DNA of 64,000 nt, from NCBI RefSeq assembly GCF_030272615.1, contig NC_081410.1, positions 572,149,241-572,213,240 of the forward strand. The letters are read 5' to 3'. Each line of letters opens with the position of its first letter. The stretch's first letter is position 1. Under the pieces are notes generated by a model. The model was not told the origin of the DNA, did no database searches, and saw only the letters and a list, made by a program, of their open reading frames with translations. The position numbers were made by a program, and so were the translations under genes. Shown here in pieces: positions 1 to 11,468 of the stretch. The stretch comes from Cryptomeria japonica (Eukaryota > Streptophyta > Pinopsida > Cupressales > Cupressaceae).

Positions 1-104
1 AATTCACCATGGAATCTTTACGAGATATTGGAGGATGATAGGAAATCACCAATTGATGATTGGATTACATACATATCCCTAAGGGGTTGGGTAGGATTTC
101 ATGT
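1..104 (+). other. Coding-looking flank fragment of unknown identity
   Basis: Frame 1 is open from base 1 into the Copia-1 LTR and reads like protein rather than noise, with several Trp and acidic residues (for example WNLYEILEDD and DDWITYISLRGW). I do not recognise the family. The fragment is cut by the Copia-1 insertion after base 109. In the uninterrupted locus, obtained by joining 109 to 25647, the frame would run about ten more codons before a TGA. It could be a host exon, an older transposon gene or a chance ORF. Only about 36 codons are visible, so confidence is low. Confidence 0.22.
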
Positions 105-109
105 ATTCT

Positions 110-1283
110 TGTTAGATAGATCTAATACCAGGAGTAGACTAAGAGGGGGGATAAATCAGTTTACCATAAAAAATAGAACTTATGCATATCAAAACCATTA
201 AACTGGAGCATAAAGAAACCAACATAATGAAGGATAGAACATGAAAGAACAATATACACAACACAAATATTTTGACATGGAAAACCAGGTAAAGGGAAAA
301 ACCACGGTGGGAAACCATAGCCACAATCAGATAATACTTCTACAATAATATGTGAAATTACAATGGGGATTGCACTTGCAATCAGGCCAACCGTCTAGAG
401 CACACTAGTCATCACAAAAAGATCTCACTGACTTACAAAACATTAGACTAAAATCTGGAAAGAATGAACTATGAGAGTAGAATCTCCTAATTCTTGATAC
501 AGTTCTGGTTAAGTACATATGTCTTCCCTACAATATAAAAACTCTCACCAAATGATATATCACTTGTTCACACATAAACCTTCCTCTAATAATGCAGACA
601 TAACCATCAATCGCATCGATATCCAAATTATAATAGTAAATCACCTATAAATATAGAGAATCAACCTTATTGACAAGGTCAGCTAAACCCTAAACCCATA
701 AAAAAATACATTACAAGGTATCATCGGACCAATATTATGATTTCCATTACATAGCATGGACCTAAATCAAGTAACCAAACAATTTCATCTACCGGAAATT
801 CCACTAAGACCAAAATCCAATAGGCTTCACCAACCGTTAGAATCCCTTAGTGAAGTAACACAAAAAGTCTAACTGGATCCAAATAGGACCACCATAACAG
901 CACGTCAGCTAATGCAAAGTCACCAAACACTCAGAATATGATCAAGAAGGACCTACAACATGATAGAAACCGTAGGCCAGACCAAAATCGTCTAACCAAA
1001 ACATCAAATATCACTTACCAGTAAAGCTAACCAGTACTAGGAAATACCAACCGAGAACATGAGCGATAGTTACCAGAGAACCAAAACATGAAGCAACAAA
1101 ATATGGAAAACAAATAGCCATATAGAGTAAGCATCTAAAACCAATTAAACAGATCTGATCATACCGAATCAGAATCATAGTCAAAGCCAAGATGATCACC
1201 AAGACTAACCAGGATAACCTCCAACCGAGATACAGTGTTGACATCAATGACAATACTTAACCAAATCCAGCATATTGCCAACA
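110..1283 (-). repeat. Copia-1 3' LTR
   Basis: This 1,174-bp copy matches the split right-hand LTR (4736-5200 plus 24915-25641) along its length. Shared landmarks are TGTTAGA at the left end, the stretch around 180-320, and the end CATATTGCCAACA. On the minus strand the LTR starts TGTTGG and ends TCTAACA. Open frames inside it (139-324, 1011-1253) have no protein-like content. Two CCCTAAA units at about 687-700 resemble plant telomere repeat but are too few to mean anything. Confidence 0.92.
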
Positions 1284-1298
1284 ATATCCCTCTTTGGC
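1284..1298 (-). other. Copia-1 polypurine tract
   Basis: Read on the minus strand this is GCCAAAGAGGGATAT, directly before the TG of the 3' LTR. A purine-rich tract here is the expected plus-strand primer for reverse transcription. Its position fixes the LTR boundary. Confidence 0.8.
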
Positions 1299-1555
1299 AT
1301 TAATGATAACACTAAATGTGAAAAACATCCAAGTGCCAAGAAATGCCAGCAATCTCCCTCAAAGATGATTGATTTTCACATGAATACCACCTCTCCCCCT
1401 TTGACATCAATGAAAAAGAACAAATACCAAACCAAAAATACCAAACCAAATAGCTGACTACTCCCCCTGAGTAGTAGCCTCATCTCATCAACTCGGATCA
1501 AAGAAAATATTTGATAAGCTTATCGGATTGATGCATTCCAGCATATCCAAGTCTC

Positions 1556-2020
1556 TTATGGAGGGTTGGTAGCCCCTAAGCGATCTCTAAGATATTCGAA
1601 AGTATCTTTAGGAAATGGTTTAGTTTGAATATCTACAATCTGCTCCTTAGTAGGCACATAAACCAATTTGACTTCCTTTGCTTCAACCTTTTCTTTCAAG
1701 AAATTGTACCTTATAGAAATGTGTTTTGATTTGGAATGAAATAGTGGATTGTTTGATATATCAATAACAACAGTATTATCATAGTGAATAACAATAGGCT
1801 CATCATAACTTACCCTTATATCTTTTAACATTTGTTTCATCCATAAAATCTGAGTACAATTAGTAGTAGCAGCTAGATATTCTGCTTCAGTAGTAGATAA
1901 TGAAGTACATGATTGTTTCTTTCTAACCCATGAAACCAATATAATCCATAGGAGGTGGTTAAGCCATGTCACAATCCTGAGAACTGCAATGTACAACATA
2001 AGGAAACCAAGGGCACACAC
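1556..2020 (-). pseudogene. pol: Copia-1 RNase H domain (3' end of pol)
   Basis: This is the copia-type RNase H that degrades RNA in the RNA-DNA hybrid. The diagnostic block SWVRKKQSCTSLSTTEAEYL is followed by LWMKQML, IHYDNTVVIDI and HSKSKHISIRYNFLKE, and the C-terminus has KPFPKDTFEYLRDRLG. The roughly 30 residues before SWVRKK do not look like copia sequence. They should be the end of RT and the conserved approach to RNase H, so the N-terminus is foreign. It lies immediately downstream of the integrase remnant because the whole RT is gone. It cannot act alone. Confidence 0.85.
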
Positions 2021-2170
2021 CTTGCAACAATCCTTAATGATCTAATCTTCAAAATGATTTAGTTTCACATACCTAGGAGTATTTTAATTTTCTTGATTTA
2101 CTGATTCTTTTTATTGTTCCTTTGTCATAATTGAGTTTTCTGATGTCACCGAAATCACAAGTTCACTGTT

Positions 2171-3097
2171 CTAAGAATCTTCTTGCATTACCAGTTTAGG
2201 TCTGATAAATTCATCTTCCCATCCATAGTCATATGATTTAATCTGATTACTACCTTGGTCATCCACCTTGACATTTACGCTCTCCATTATCATATTCAAT
2301 CTTTTTTTATAACATCTATATGCTTTTCTCTTAGCAGAATAACCCAAAAATATTCCTTCATCACTTCTAGGATCAAATTTTCCCAATGCATTATCTATTC
2401 TAATGTAACATTTACTTCCAAAAATTCTGAAATATATGACAATAGAAGTATGACCAAACGACAATTCATAAGGAGTCTTACCGGTATAACCTGTTATGTG
2501 TACTCTATTGAAAGTGTATACAGTCGTATTGATAGCTTCCCTCCAATAAATATCAGACAATCTAGCTTCTATCATCATAGTCCTTGCCACATCCAATATG
2601 AATTTATTTTTCCTTTCCACCAATCCATTTTGCTATGGAGTTTTAGTTGTAGAAAGTTATCTTCTGATTCCATTCTTCTCATAAAAGTTATTTAATTCAC
2701 CGAATGTAAACTCACCGCCTTGATCTGATCTAAAACACTTTATCTTTAGTCCTGTCTTAGTCTCAACCATAGCTTTAAATATTTTGAATTTCTCAAAAGC
2801 TTTAGATTTTTCTTTCAAAAATGCTACCCACATCATTCTAGAGTAATAATAAATAGGTAACATAAAGTATCTATCACCTTGAAAAAATTTAGTCCTTGCT
2901 GGTCCACACGGATCAGTATGAATAAGATCAATAAATTTATTAGATTTATCATGTATGCTTCTAAAATAAGGTCTGACTTGCTTACCCAGTTGACATTCTC
3001 TACATACCAAATTATGAGGTTTGACAATCTTGGGAAAATCTCTGACAACTTGTGTTGAACTAATCTTCACTATGAGATCAAAATCTACATGACACAT
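2171..3097 (-). pseudogene. pol: Copia-1 integrase (pre-integrase zinc finger plus catalytic core)
   Basis: Integrase would insert cDNA into the genome. Two same-frame pieces are separated by one stop near 2624-2656. The upstream piece (3097-2657) has the GAG-pre-integrase region with CRECQLGKQVRPYF, then IHTDPCGPAR (first catalytic Asp) and FRSDQGGEFTF (second Asp). The downstream piece (2623-2171) starts MVERKNKFILDVARTM with the catalytic Glu, and ends with the typical FGSKCYIRIDN and FLGYSAKRKAYRCYKK. The core is well preserved but broken. After 2171 the minus strand reads TPRYVKLNH-like copia linker and then jumps to RNase H. Confidence 0.88.
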
Positions 3098-3127
3098 CCT
3101 CTTATGCCATAACCAGTTTTCATCAAT

Positions 3128-3627
3128 CTAAGCAATCAAGCAAGCTTTCTCACTAGAGTTCAAATGAAAGATGTTTCCATTGGTTTGGGTTCTAGAAGAA
3201 ATTTCCAATCCAGATCTATTGATGATCTTATATTTCTCATCCTTCAATTGTAAATGAAATCCTCTATCCACCATCTGACCTACACTTAAAATATTATTCT
3301 TTAAGCCTTCAACATAATAAACATTATCAGTAATAGTCTTACCATCCAATGATATTGTTCCCTTGCCTTTGATCCTACATGATTTTTTGTCTCCAAATAT
3401 GACTAATATGCCATCAAATTCTTGTAGTGATAGAAACTTTCTCTTGTCACTAGTCGTGTGATGTGAGCATCCACTATCTATAACCCATTCATCCTTTTCT
3501 TCAATTTTAGTAGCTAAAGCCTTCTCCTCTGTATGAGTTGCTTCAATGACAAGTTCCAAAGAATCATCCTTGATAGCAATAAAAACCCAGTCCTTACCAG
3601 AGCTTCCATTGCTGGATCCACTCATCG

Positions 3628-3659
<32 letters not shown>

Positions 3660-3769
3660 GCATCAGTAATACCAAAATCATCATCACCATCATAATAGCA
3701 TGATTTATCCTTATTCCTTCTGAATCTAGGCCTATTTTGATATTTTGGATTAGGCTTATAACTCTTCAC
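3128..3769 (-). pseudogene. pol: Copia-1 protease region
   Basis: This carries the aspartic protease that matures the polyprotein. The active site is WVIDSGCSHH (D-S-G), followed by GKGTISL, VYYVEGLKNNILSVGQM and the start of the pre-integrase region (FHLNSSEKACLIA). Upstream is an acidic run of about ten Asp around residue 40, encoded by a (ATC)n microsatellite on the plus strand (about 3632-3661). That length probably reflects slippage. The frame differs from gag by an indel near 3766, so gag and pol are no longer joined. Confidence 0.85.
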
Positions 3770-4590
3770 AAATCTTTCATGATTCCTAGCATCCTTTCAA
3801 GGCATCTAGAAAATAAATTACCGATATTATTGCATGAAAAACATTTAAAAGGGAATTTTCCTTCATACTTACTTCCAGCGAGTCCTTTAGGATTTCTTCT
3901 ATCAATTAGGGCTTCTAGATCTTCAAGTTCTCTTTCTTCTTTTTCAATGTCCTCCAAACATTTAGCATACTTCTTCTTCCAAACTATCTTTTGCTTACTA
4001 GAGGCAGATGCTTTAAACGCAATTTCAGTTTTAGCAGCCCTCTAATCTCCAAGTTTCTCAAGCTCAAAATAAGTCAATTTCCCAAGCAATGTATCTCTAG
4101 TAATAGGGGTACTTGACATTGTCTGGATTTGATTGATTGTAGTAGCCTTCATCTTATAAGCCAAAGGTAGAACTCTTAGAACCTTTGACACAATCTCATC
4201 CTCACTAACTGATCCATTGCAACATTTGATTCTCATAACAATCTCATTTACTCTATCCATGAAAGAAATTATCTTCTCATCTTTTTCCATCTTCAAAGTT
4301 TCATAACTTACCCAAAAACCTTCAAGTTTTGCAATTTTCACAGCTTGGTCACCTTCATAAAGAGTTTTAAGATTTGTCCATATCAACTTTTCATTCTCCA
4401 ACTCTATGACATTCAATATCTTTTCATCAGATAGGGCACTTAACAATGCTTCTTTTGCTCTAACATCATTCTCAACTTTCTTTTGTTCATCAGTATGTGT
4501 CGGTGTTCTAGAATTAGGATCATGAGGTATATACCCTTTCTCCACTATCTCCCAAACTTCAGCTCCAAGACATCTGAGATGAATCTTCAT
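3766..4590 (-). pseudogene. gag: Copia-1 gag (capsid and zinc knuckle)
   Basis: Gag forms the particle and binds RNA. The piece 4590-4042 has the copia UBN2-type gag fold, with VWEIVEKGYIP near the start and IWTNLKTLYEGD, YETLKMEKDEKIISFMDRV and KLTYFELEKL. A stop at about 4042 is followed in the same frame by 3957-3766, which contains the knuckle CFSCNNIGNLFSRC. The zinc-binding His of the C-X2-C-X4-H-X4-C pattern is Asn here. The first codons of gag are missing relative to other copia elements (the first Met lies within the domain), so the N-terminus may start upstream in another frame. Confidence 0.85.
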
Positions 4591-4720
4591 TCGCTCCTTC
4601 CATATTTTTTAGTTTGTACCATCAAATTTGGGATTCTCCTTCCAATAGGGATTGAATGTAGAGCTAGATGTAGTTAGCATCAGATCTCCTCAAGAATTTA
4701 AGATTCTACAGAGAGGACAT

Positions 4721-4733
4721 CACTTTGATACCA
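4721..4733 (-). other. Copia-1 primer-binding site (tRNA-iMet type)
   Basis: The minus strand reads TGGTATCAAAGTG two bases inside the 5' LTR. Plant copia elements typically have TGGTATCAGAGC, complementary to the 3' end of initiator tRNA-Met, so this is one mismatch away in the core. It fixes the element's orientation. Confidence 0.85.
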
Positions 4734-4735
4734 AT

Positions 4736-5200
4736 TGTTAGACATATCTGATACCAAGAGTAAACTGAGAGAGGGGGGTGAATCATTTTACCATAAGAAA
4801 TTGGAACTTATGCATATCAAAACCATCAAACCAGAGCACAAATAAACCAACACAATGAAGGATAGAACATGAAAACACAGTACACACAACACCAATATTT
4901 TGACAAGGAAAACCTGATAAAGGGAAAAACCATAGTGGGAAACACTACCCACAATTAGATAATAGTTCTATAGCAGCATGTGAAATTACAATGGGGATTG
5001 CCCTTGCAATCAGGCCAACCTCCTAGAGCTCACTACTCATCACAAGAAGAATTCTCATTGACTTACAAAACATTGGACTACAATCCAGAAAGAATGAATT
5101 ATGAGAGTAGCATCTCCTAATGCTTGATACAGTTTCGGTTAAGCACAGATGTCTTCCCTACAATACAAAAACCTTCACTGAAGGATACATCACTTGTTTG
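4736..5200 (-). repeat. Copia-1 5' LTR, inner part
   Basis: This matches 110 to about 574 of the other LTR. It stops at 5200 in the middle of the sequence CACTTGTTTG. The remainder of the LTR resumes at 24915 after the Tat-1 insertion. Bases 5196-5200 (GTTTG) are the left copy of the Tat-1 target-site duplication. Confidence 0.92.
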
Positions 5201-6136
5201 TGTTGTCTTCAAAATCTGATTCCCTTCAATGTCCTTAGAATAATATGATTTAAGTTGGGTGCAGAGGAGACATCAAAGATAAGGAGATTCCAGGGACAAC
5301 ATATGACAAGGTTTGATTAGACCTTCTACACTTCGGGCTTCCTTGGAGCCCAGGTGGGTATACCTTTGTGAATTAACTTCACACTTTCAAACAATAAACC
5401 CACAGCAAACCAGTCCAAAAAATCAGCAGATTTATTCACCTTGAAATCAACTGAAAACAAAGGATGGAAACTATATTTAACTTCAACATTTTGATCAATA
5501 AAGCATGCAATAAACAACTTCGATTAATACTAGTGCCTTATCCAAGGTTACAGAGTCATCTAAACTCAAATAAAACTCCTGAAACAATACATCTTTATGC
5601 TTCTCGTCGGCTTGGTTTACATTAATCCTTACATATGCCTGACACATACAAGAATTCAATCATTCCAAAACAAGCTATGGTCCTCAAAATTCAAAGTTCC
5701 TCCCAAAGAATTTACTGGTATGAGTGATCCCGCGTATTTAATTTCCCTCCTAAAGAGAAAAGCTAACAAACACTTATACTGAGATTGCTTTGCAATTCCA
5801 TTCAAACTAAACAACCTTGAAATATTCAGAATAAAGACAGTAAATAAATTTGTGAACAAACTTGAAGACAACACAAATCTTTACTCAAAACCGATGGCCT
5901 GTATATTGATATTCATTTCAAGAAATATTACAATAAATTCTGATCCTCCATTAAACTTTGGAAAAGCTCAGATAAATTTCTGCAGCGTTTTCTTACAAAA
6001 TTTTTGTGATGATTTTCCCTCTAGTCCTCATATCCATTTATAACAACATGGATGCACAAAGCTTCGGACATCTCGAGGAGAGTTTGTTACAATCATTTCA
6101 AAAATTGAAGAGATTACAATTTTTGCGTAAAAGCAG

Positions 6137-9100
6137 TTACACGCTCTTTTCAGCCTCTGTAGTTTGTTCAACAGGCTGTTCGGTTGCAACCTCTTTTATC
6201 TTTTCAGGGGCGCTCTCCAACTGCTCCAGATCATGGGTGGCATATTTAACTTCCCACTCACTATATATCTCTTCTGTTGGCCATGAAAAATTAATCACAT
6301 CATCTTTAATTTTAGTCAACCTTTTCCAAGAATTTCTCAGTTTGTTGACTTCTGAATTAAGAAAACCATAATCTGATTTAATTTTTTCTATTTCTTGTAT
6401 TGTTACAACAAAGAAAGAGGTATCATCAAGATCAATGATTCCCTTAACCCTTGCTGACAACTTAACTTCTATCTCTTTAAGCCATATTTGCTTGTCCTTT
6501 AACTGATCTGGATTGGCAAAAATTCCTGGGAGCAACTCAAAAACTTGATCAATGTATTCCTTCTTGCACAAATTAACCTTTCTATCCACATTATCTACAT
6601 CTGCTACTAATTGCATTAAAATTTTAGCGACATCAGAAGTGGATTTGATAATGGGATTGGCTCTTGCTTCATCACAGGATACACACATGAATTCTAGATT
6701 TAGCTCCCTAGGCCTCCATCTATCAAAAATGGGTGACAAAATGGCTTTATCTCTCCTCAGCTCATTCCATATCTCCATAATCTTTCCCACATTGTTGTAG
6801 AGCAATGAGGCATTTATTGTCTCTGCAAAACTGGAGATTGTGGCCCTTAGTTTCTCCTCATATTTCCCTGCATATAAGGCCTGAGCCTGCTTCAGGTTTT
6901 CTAGTTCTTGGGGAGTAATCTCAATCATTTGAGAACTGGAGGGTGCTGGAGATGGTGGAAATTCAATAATAGGGCTAGTAGGCGGAGGTCTTGCAGGAGA
7001 AGAGGAAATCATCAATGTTGAAGACTCACCTTGTTGGTGTTGTCCCATTAGCTGGCTCTGCAACTTGGCAATGATTCTATCTTTGCCTCTTACCTCCTCC
7101 TTAGCATTGTTATAGGCCTTTAAAACTATTTCCAACTTAATTTGGAGGGCCTCTTTTTCTTTGGCTTCCTTTTCTGCCACTGCAACACTGAATTTTGCAG
7201 TTTCTAACACAGTACTTGCAGCCTCTACTACCCCTGTACTCTGCACTCTTTTTACCATCATTCCACCAAGATAACTTGACCCTAGGGTGTCCTTGCCTTT
7301 CTTGCTCTCATTTCTCTTGAGAGACCACATAACTAGTGCAGCATTATCCTTATTGAATGTAACCCCTTCCATGGGTTTAGTTTCTTTTCTTACTGCATCT
7401 AGCACCAGAGCATCAGCAATATCCCACTCTGGTAAGATAAGCACTCCAGCTTGTGCTACTAGATCTCTTCCCTGCTCAGGAGTGATGGTTTTGAATTCTT
7501 CCATCATCTCCTATTTTATTTCTTCCTCCACTGAGTTTGGATCTTTATTAGGCTGCTCAGCCTTTCTTGTCTCACATCTAGCATTATATCTATCTATATG
7601 CTATTTCCAAATGAATTGCATGAATGCTTCTCATGTGACAAAGTTGTCATCAGCTAAAAAGGCACTCCTTGCCTTCTTTATCTCAGGATCCCACTCCTGG
7701 CCTTTAAGTTCAGTAGAGATGATATCCATTTCAACATCAATGGGTTCTTCTGGCATCCCTTCCTCCACTTCATTATAGGTGTATGCAATTTCCCCTAAAC
7801 TACCCAACTGCAAGAGGTGTTCAACTACTGCTTGTTTATTTCCTATATGGATAGGGGATTGGGATGGGGAATACAAAGGTGTATCTGATTTCACTTCCTT
7901 CCCCACCCTTTGCTTCTTTGGGATGTCTTGGATGTTAATGAAATCTTGTATTTTCCTCTTTCCTTTGGATGTAGAGGGCTCCCCTGTTGTAGGCACTAGC
8001 ACACTATAACCTAATTTCTTATGCAAGGTGTAATCACTAGGAAGAATTGCTTTGCTAGAAGCTGACCTCCTCAGGATCACTTTGGCCTTTTTAGGGTTGC
8101 TTTTAATCATAGCTTCCCTCTTCTCTTTTAGTGTTTGCATTACATCTTCAAAGCAAACAATCAGAAACTTTATTTTTTCTTCCAATGGGAAGAAGCTAGA
8201 CAATGGGTCATAGCTAGAATCAAATTGATGCACAAAATCCAAGGCTTTCTTGTAAGCCACCCACTTTTCTTTCCTTAATTCCTACTCATCTAAATCAAAT
8301 TCATTTTTGATGAGGTCTTCAGGAAATTGGAATTGATGAGGCCTACCTCTGCATGCTACCTTCCTCCTGAACACACCATTGAAGAAGTCCTCTGGATCAG
8401 CACACCTGGACACTGCAGTAGATAAATGGTAAGGTTTGAGGAAATCCTCAAAACAATTCCAGCCTTCCTTTGTTATTATGATTTGGTGGGCTATGGTAGC
8501 TGCAGGGAAAATAGTCCCTTTACCTCTGCCTATCAACTTTGCCTCTTGTAGGCCACCAATTTGCCTAAGGATCTCGGCTATTCCCACTTTGAGAGGGACC
8601 TGGTAGGGTAACAAAAATGGAGTACCCCTGAAACCAAAAATTCTGAAAACTGTGGAGACTGGATATAAATAAATGTCACCCCAGTTATGAACAATCTTGA
8701 TGTTCTCTATGAATTCTTTTGGCCTTATGAATTCTAGAAGAACCTTGGGGACTCTTGGGTTATTAGAGCATAAGAGAGTTCTTATTTTGGATGTAAAATA
8801 TTTGTCAAACTTAAAAACACTAGCATCCTCTCTGTCCCATGACAACACAGTACTCCATAATTGTACCGGCATTTTTTCTCCTTCCTTTTCCTTAACCAGG
8901 TCTAGTCCACTGGCAAAATAATCACCACCTTTGAAGAGAAAAAGGTGCATTAAGAGTGAATACCATCCAGAAGGTCTGTCCGCCTTTCCATTCTTTACTC
9001 CTATCAAGCCTCCATGGATAGCGTTAGCAATGAAAGAGGCATAATCAAAAGTGATAGCAAGGGAAGGATTCAAAATCTGGGTGATCATTAGCAAGTAATG

Positions 9101-9778
9101 ATTTGGCATATCTGCTTCAGCATCCTCTCCTAGAACTTGACAAAGTGTCCAATACATTCCTTTAGCCCTCAAGGTAAACATACTTAATGAAAAAGGCTCT
9201 TGTGTGTTGGGTCCTACAACTGCTAACCCTCCTATTTTCACAAAAAGTTCTTTAAGAGGCCCATTCCTGAGATGACTCCTCTGTGCACTGTAAACTTGGG
9301 CTAATGATGTGAAATTTATGGGTTCCAAGAAGTTTGTGAATTGATTAAGCCCAAATGTTGTCCTTAATTCTTCAGCATTAATTTCCACAAGGGTTTTCCC
9401 ATTTACATCCCGGATGCATCTTGTGACTGGATCATAATTCAATGCCATTTGGGTTAGCAGGTCTATATCCATGAATACCCCTGAGACTACTAATTTCCCA
9501 ACATCTAGTTCCCAAATACTGTTTTGAGGAGCAGGAGAATTTCTCATTCCAAATCCGACTTTAAACAACCCCAACCCGGACAGTCCAACCTGTGGGTCTC
9601 TTAGCCAATTACCTTTGTCATACAATCCTTCTCCTATCTTCAGACAGGGAGCCCTAGGCACTAACTCTTTGGCCTTTGATGCCTGGCTAGTTGACAATGT
9701 CAACTGTTCTAAAAAATCATCACATACACTTCTTTCTAAATAATTAACCTTGCCAGAAAATTCCCTTTTAGGAGCCAT
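6137..9778 (-). pseudogene. LTR-embedded long ORF of Tat-1 (left copy), aORF-like protein
   Basis: The function is unknown. One frame runs from MAPKREFSGKV (9778) to a TAA at 6137-6139, 1,213 residues, with four in-frame stops (8282-8284, 7631-7633, 7601-7603, 7511-7513) and no indel. I prefer 9778 over the upstream Met at 9856 because the intervening residues look like non-coding leader. Residues 1-500 look globular, with IWELDVGKLVV, INAEELRTTFGL, LLMHLFLFKGGDYF and VFRIFGFRGTPFLLPYQ. A basic, low-complexity linker follows. The C-terminal third has a coiled coil (around EKEAKEKEALQIKLEIVL) and a Pro/Ser-rich stretch. The architecture resembles the additional ORFs of plant Tat elements and a divergent plant-transposon protein. 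Being inside the LTR, it exists in two copies per element and would lie in the leader of the genomic RNA. Confidence 0.75.
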
Positions 9779-10199
9779 TTGAAAATGCAAGAAAATGAAT
9801 ATCACCCTTAAACAATCCCGCAACAAGAGAATTGTCTTACTTAGAACACCACACAAGAATTGCTACAAAATATGAGAGAACCTGATGCTTGCTTGAAGGA
9901 ATTTGCTCTGCGACTGAACCGACTTGCTCTGTATCTGAAAAAGATAACTCTGCGTCTGCTCTTCTGCAAAATCTTTTAAAAGATATCTTCACTTGGTAGT
10001 TAGGAAATCAAATATTTGTACACAGGGCTTTAACTATAACATTGATTCCTCATGCTTCGGCCATCCCTTCAAAATCGAATTCATACGAGAATTCATATTT
10101 TTCGCTCCAACGGGTCACAACATTCCTGCAAGTGTTTCACTTTTACTGTTTCGTTACTGACGACTTTGTCTTTACTCTGGGTCCCGCTTTTCTATTGTC

Positions 10200-11130
10200 T
10201 ACATAATACCACGTGGTACCCAACCATTGGCCTTGAAAATCCCTTCGCATTCGACTTGATACTGGTCGCGTGTCTTTCTTTATACTGCGGTGGGCCCACA
10301 TCTTCTTCTTAGACCATGTCATCATCATGACACGTGGATGGCTCCCATTAACTCTTTCTATTTCGTGGGCCTAAAGAGTGAGCATTTTACCCTTGCGAAA
10401 TAGCACCAACCGTCGGATCATCTCTGAAGTTGATCGACATTTAATCCTTTGGAAAGGCTCTCAGGAATGGTGGGCCCGCTGACTCGTCATGAACACATGG
10501 CATCCTTGTCACTTTCGGAGCTGATTTGTCACTCTGTCATTCACCAGAAGGAAACCACAGGGGCCCCACTTTTATCTCAACAGGTCTATCTCCCACGTCA
10601 TCATCATGACACGTGGATGGCTCCCGTTAACTCTCGCTATTTCGCGGGCCTAAAGAGTGAGCATTTTACCCTTGCGAAATAGCACTGACCATCAGATCAT
10701 CTTTGAAGTTGATCAGCATTTAATCCTTTGGAAAGGCTCTCAAGAATGGTGGGCCCACTGACTCATCATGAACACCTAGCATCCAGTCACCTATGGAGCT
10801 GATTTGTCACTCTGTTATTTGCCAGAAGGAAACCACGGGGTTTCAATAAATTGTTAACAGCTATACCTACCAGGTCATCTCCACCTATGACCTGACTCAT
10901 CTCTGGGGCCCACTTTGAACCTTTAATCCTGACCCACTAACTGTGGTGACTTGTGCCATGTGCTACCTTTTAATATGCCAGAAAAAAGCCACGGGGCTTC
11001 CAACCACTCTTGACAGCGACACCCTTTACTTCTTCCATCATGACACATGGACGGTTCTCGTTCATTCTCGCTATTTCATGGGCATAAGGAGTGAGCATTT
11101 TACCCTTGCGAAATAGCGCCAGCCATTGGA
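10200..11130 (-). promoter_or_regulatory. Tat-1 LTR upstream region with 280-bp direct repeats and G-boxes (left copy)
   Basis: A unit starting with the G-box context GACACGTGGATGGCTCCC recurs at 10329 and 10609, exactly 280 bp apart. It includes the block CCTAAAGAGTGAGCATTTTACCC. A third, diverged unit appears near 11040 (GACACATGG). Perfect CACGTG cores lie at 10210-10215, 10331-10336 and 10611-10616. CACGTG with flanking GG is the plant G-box/ABRE core bound by bZIP and bHLH factors. Lying upstream of the LTR ORF in element orientation, this is where U3 promoter or enhancer elements are expected. I see no convincing TATA box. No gene is present. Confidence 0.6.
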
Positions 11131-11468
11131 TCATTCGCAAGATGTGCACTAGTTACTGGGCCCGACAACTTTAGAAGAAAAGCATACAAGGCATAAAATT
11201 TTCAAATGATCAACGTAATCACCTAGGCAAATAACAAGGGGGGACACTTCCTATGACCCCATGACCCATAACTTAAGTGAATAAAGTAACGGAAGATTAG
11301 AAACCAGAGGGTTTAACACAAAAAAGATAAGATCTAAAAATCAAAAACCCTTAAACCCCTAAGGTCTAGAACAGAGCTAAAGCATTTGGAAATACACCCT
11401 ATTTGGTGAAACAACATACCATAGCCAATTATGGGAAAAGAAAAACCCAATTTTAAATAGTGATAACA

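Larger units (their letters stand above)
5201..11468 (-). repeat. Tat-1 3' LTR (6.27 kb)
   Basis: It aligns end to end with 18650-24909. In element orientation it consists of about 1.7 kb of upstream sequence with direct repeats and G-boxes (11468-9780), a long ORF (9778-6137), and about 0.93 kb of tail (6136-5201). LTRs of this size are far above the usual few hundred bases to 2 kb, but long LTRs are known in Ogre-type Tat elements. Confidence 0.92.

Noticed and set aside
683-700. Telomere-like CCCTAAA units (also GGTTAAGGTTAGG near 26945)
   Set aside because: Only two imperfect units inside LTRs; no array.
4721-4733. tRNA gene fragment near primer-binding sites
   Set aside because: Only the short complement of a tRNA 3' end, as expected for a PBS; no tRNA fold around it.
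6006-6371. 121-codon plus-strand ORF opposite the LTR ORF (also 19455-19820)
   Set aside because: Shadow of the C-terminal end of the minus-strand LTR ORF; composition mirrors it.
9779-9856. Upstream Met (9856) as start of the LTR ORF
   Set aside because: The 26 residues before MAPKREF are Cys/Leu-rich leader-like, and the MAPK start is shared by the element C aORF.
10052-10312. ORFs of 60-90 codons in the Tat-1 LTR upstream region (10052-10312, 10449-10682 and right-copy equivalents)
   Set aside because: Not conserved between LTR copies beyond nucleotide identity, no domain, and they overlap direct repeats and G-boxes.
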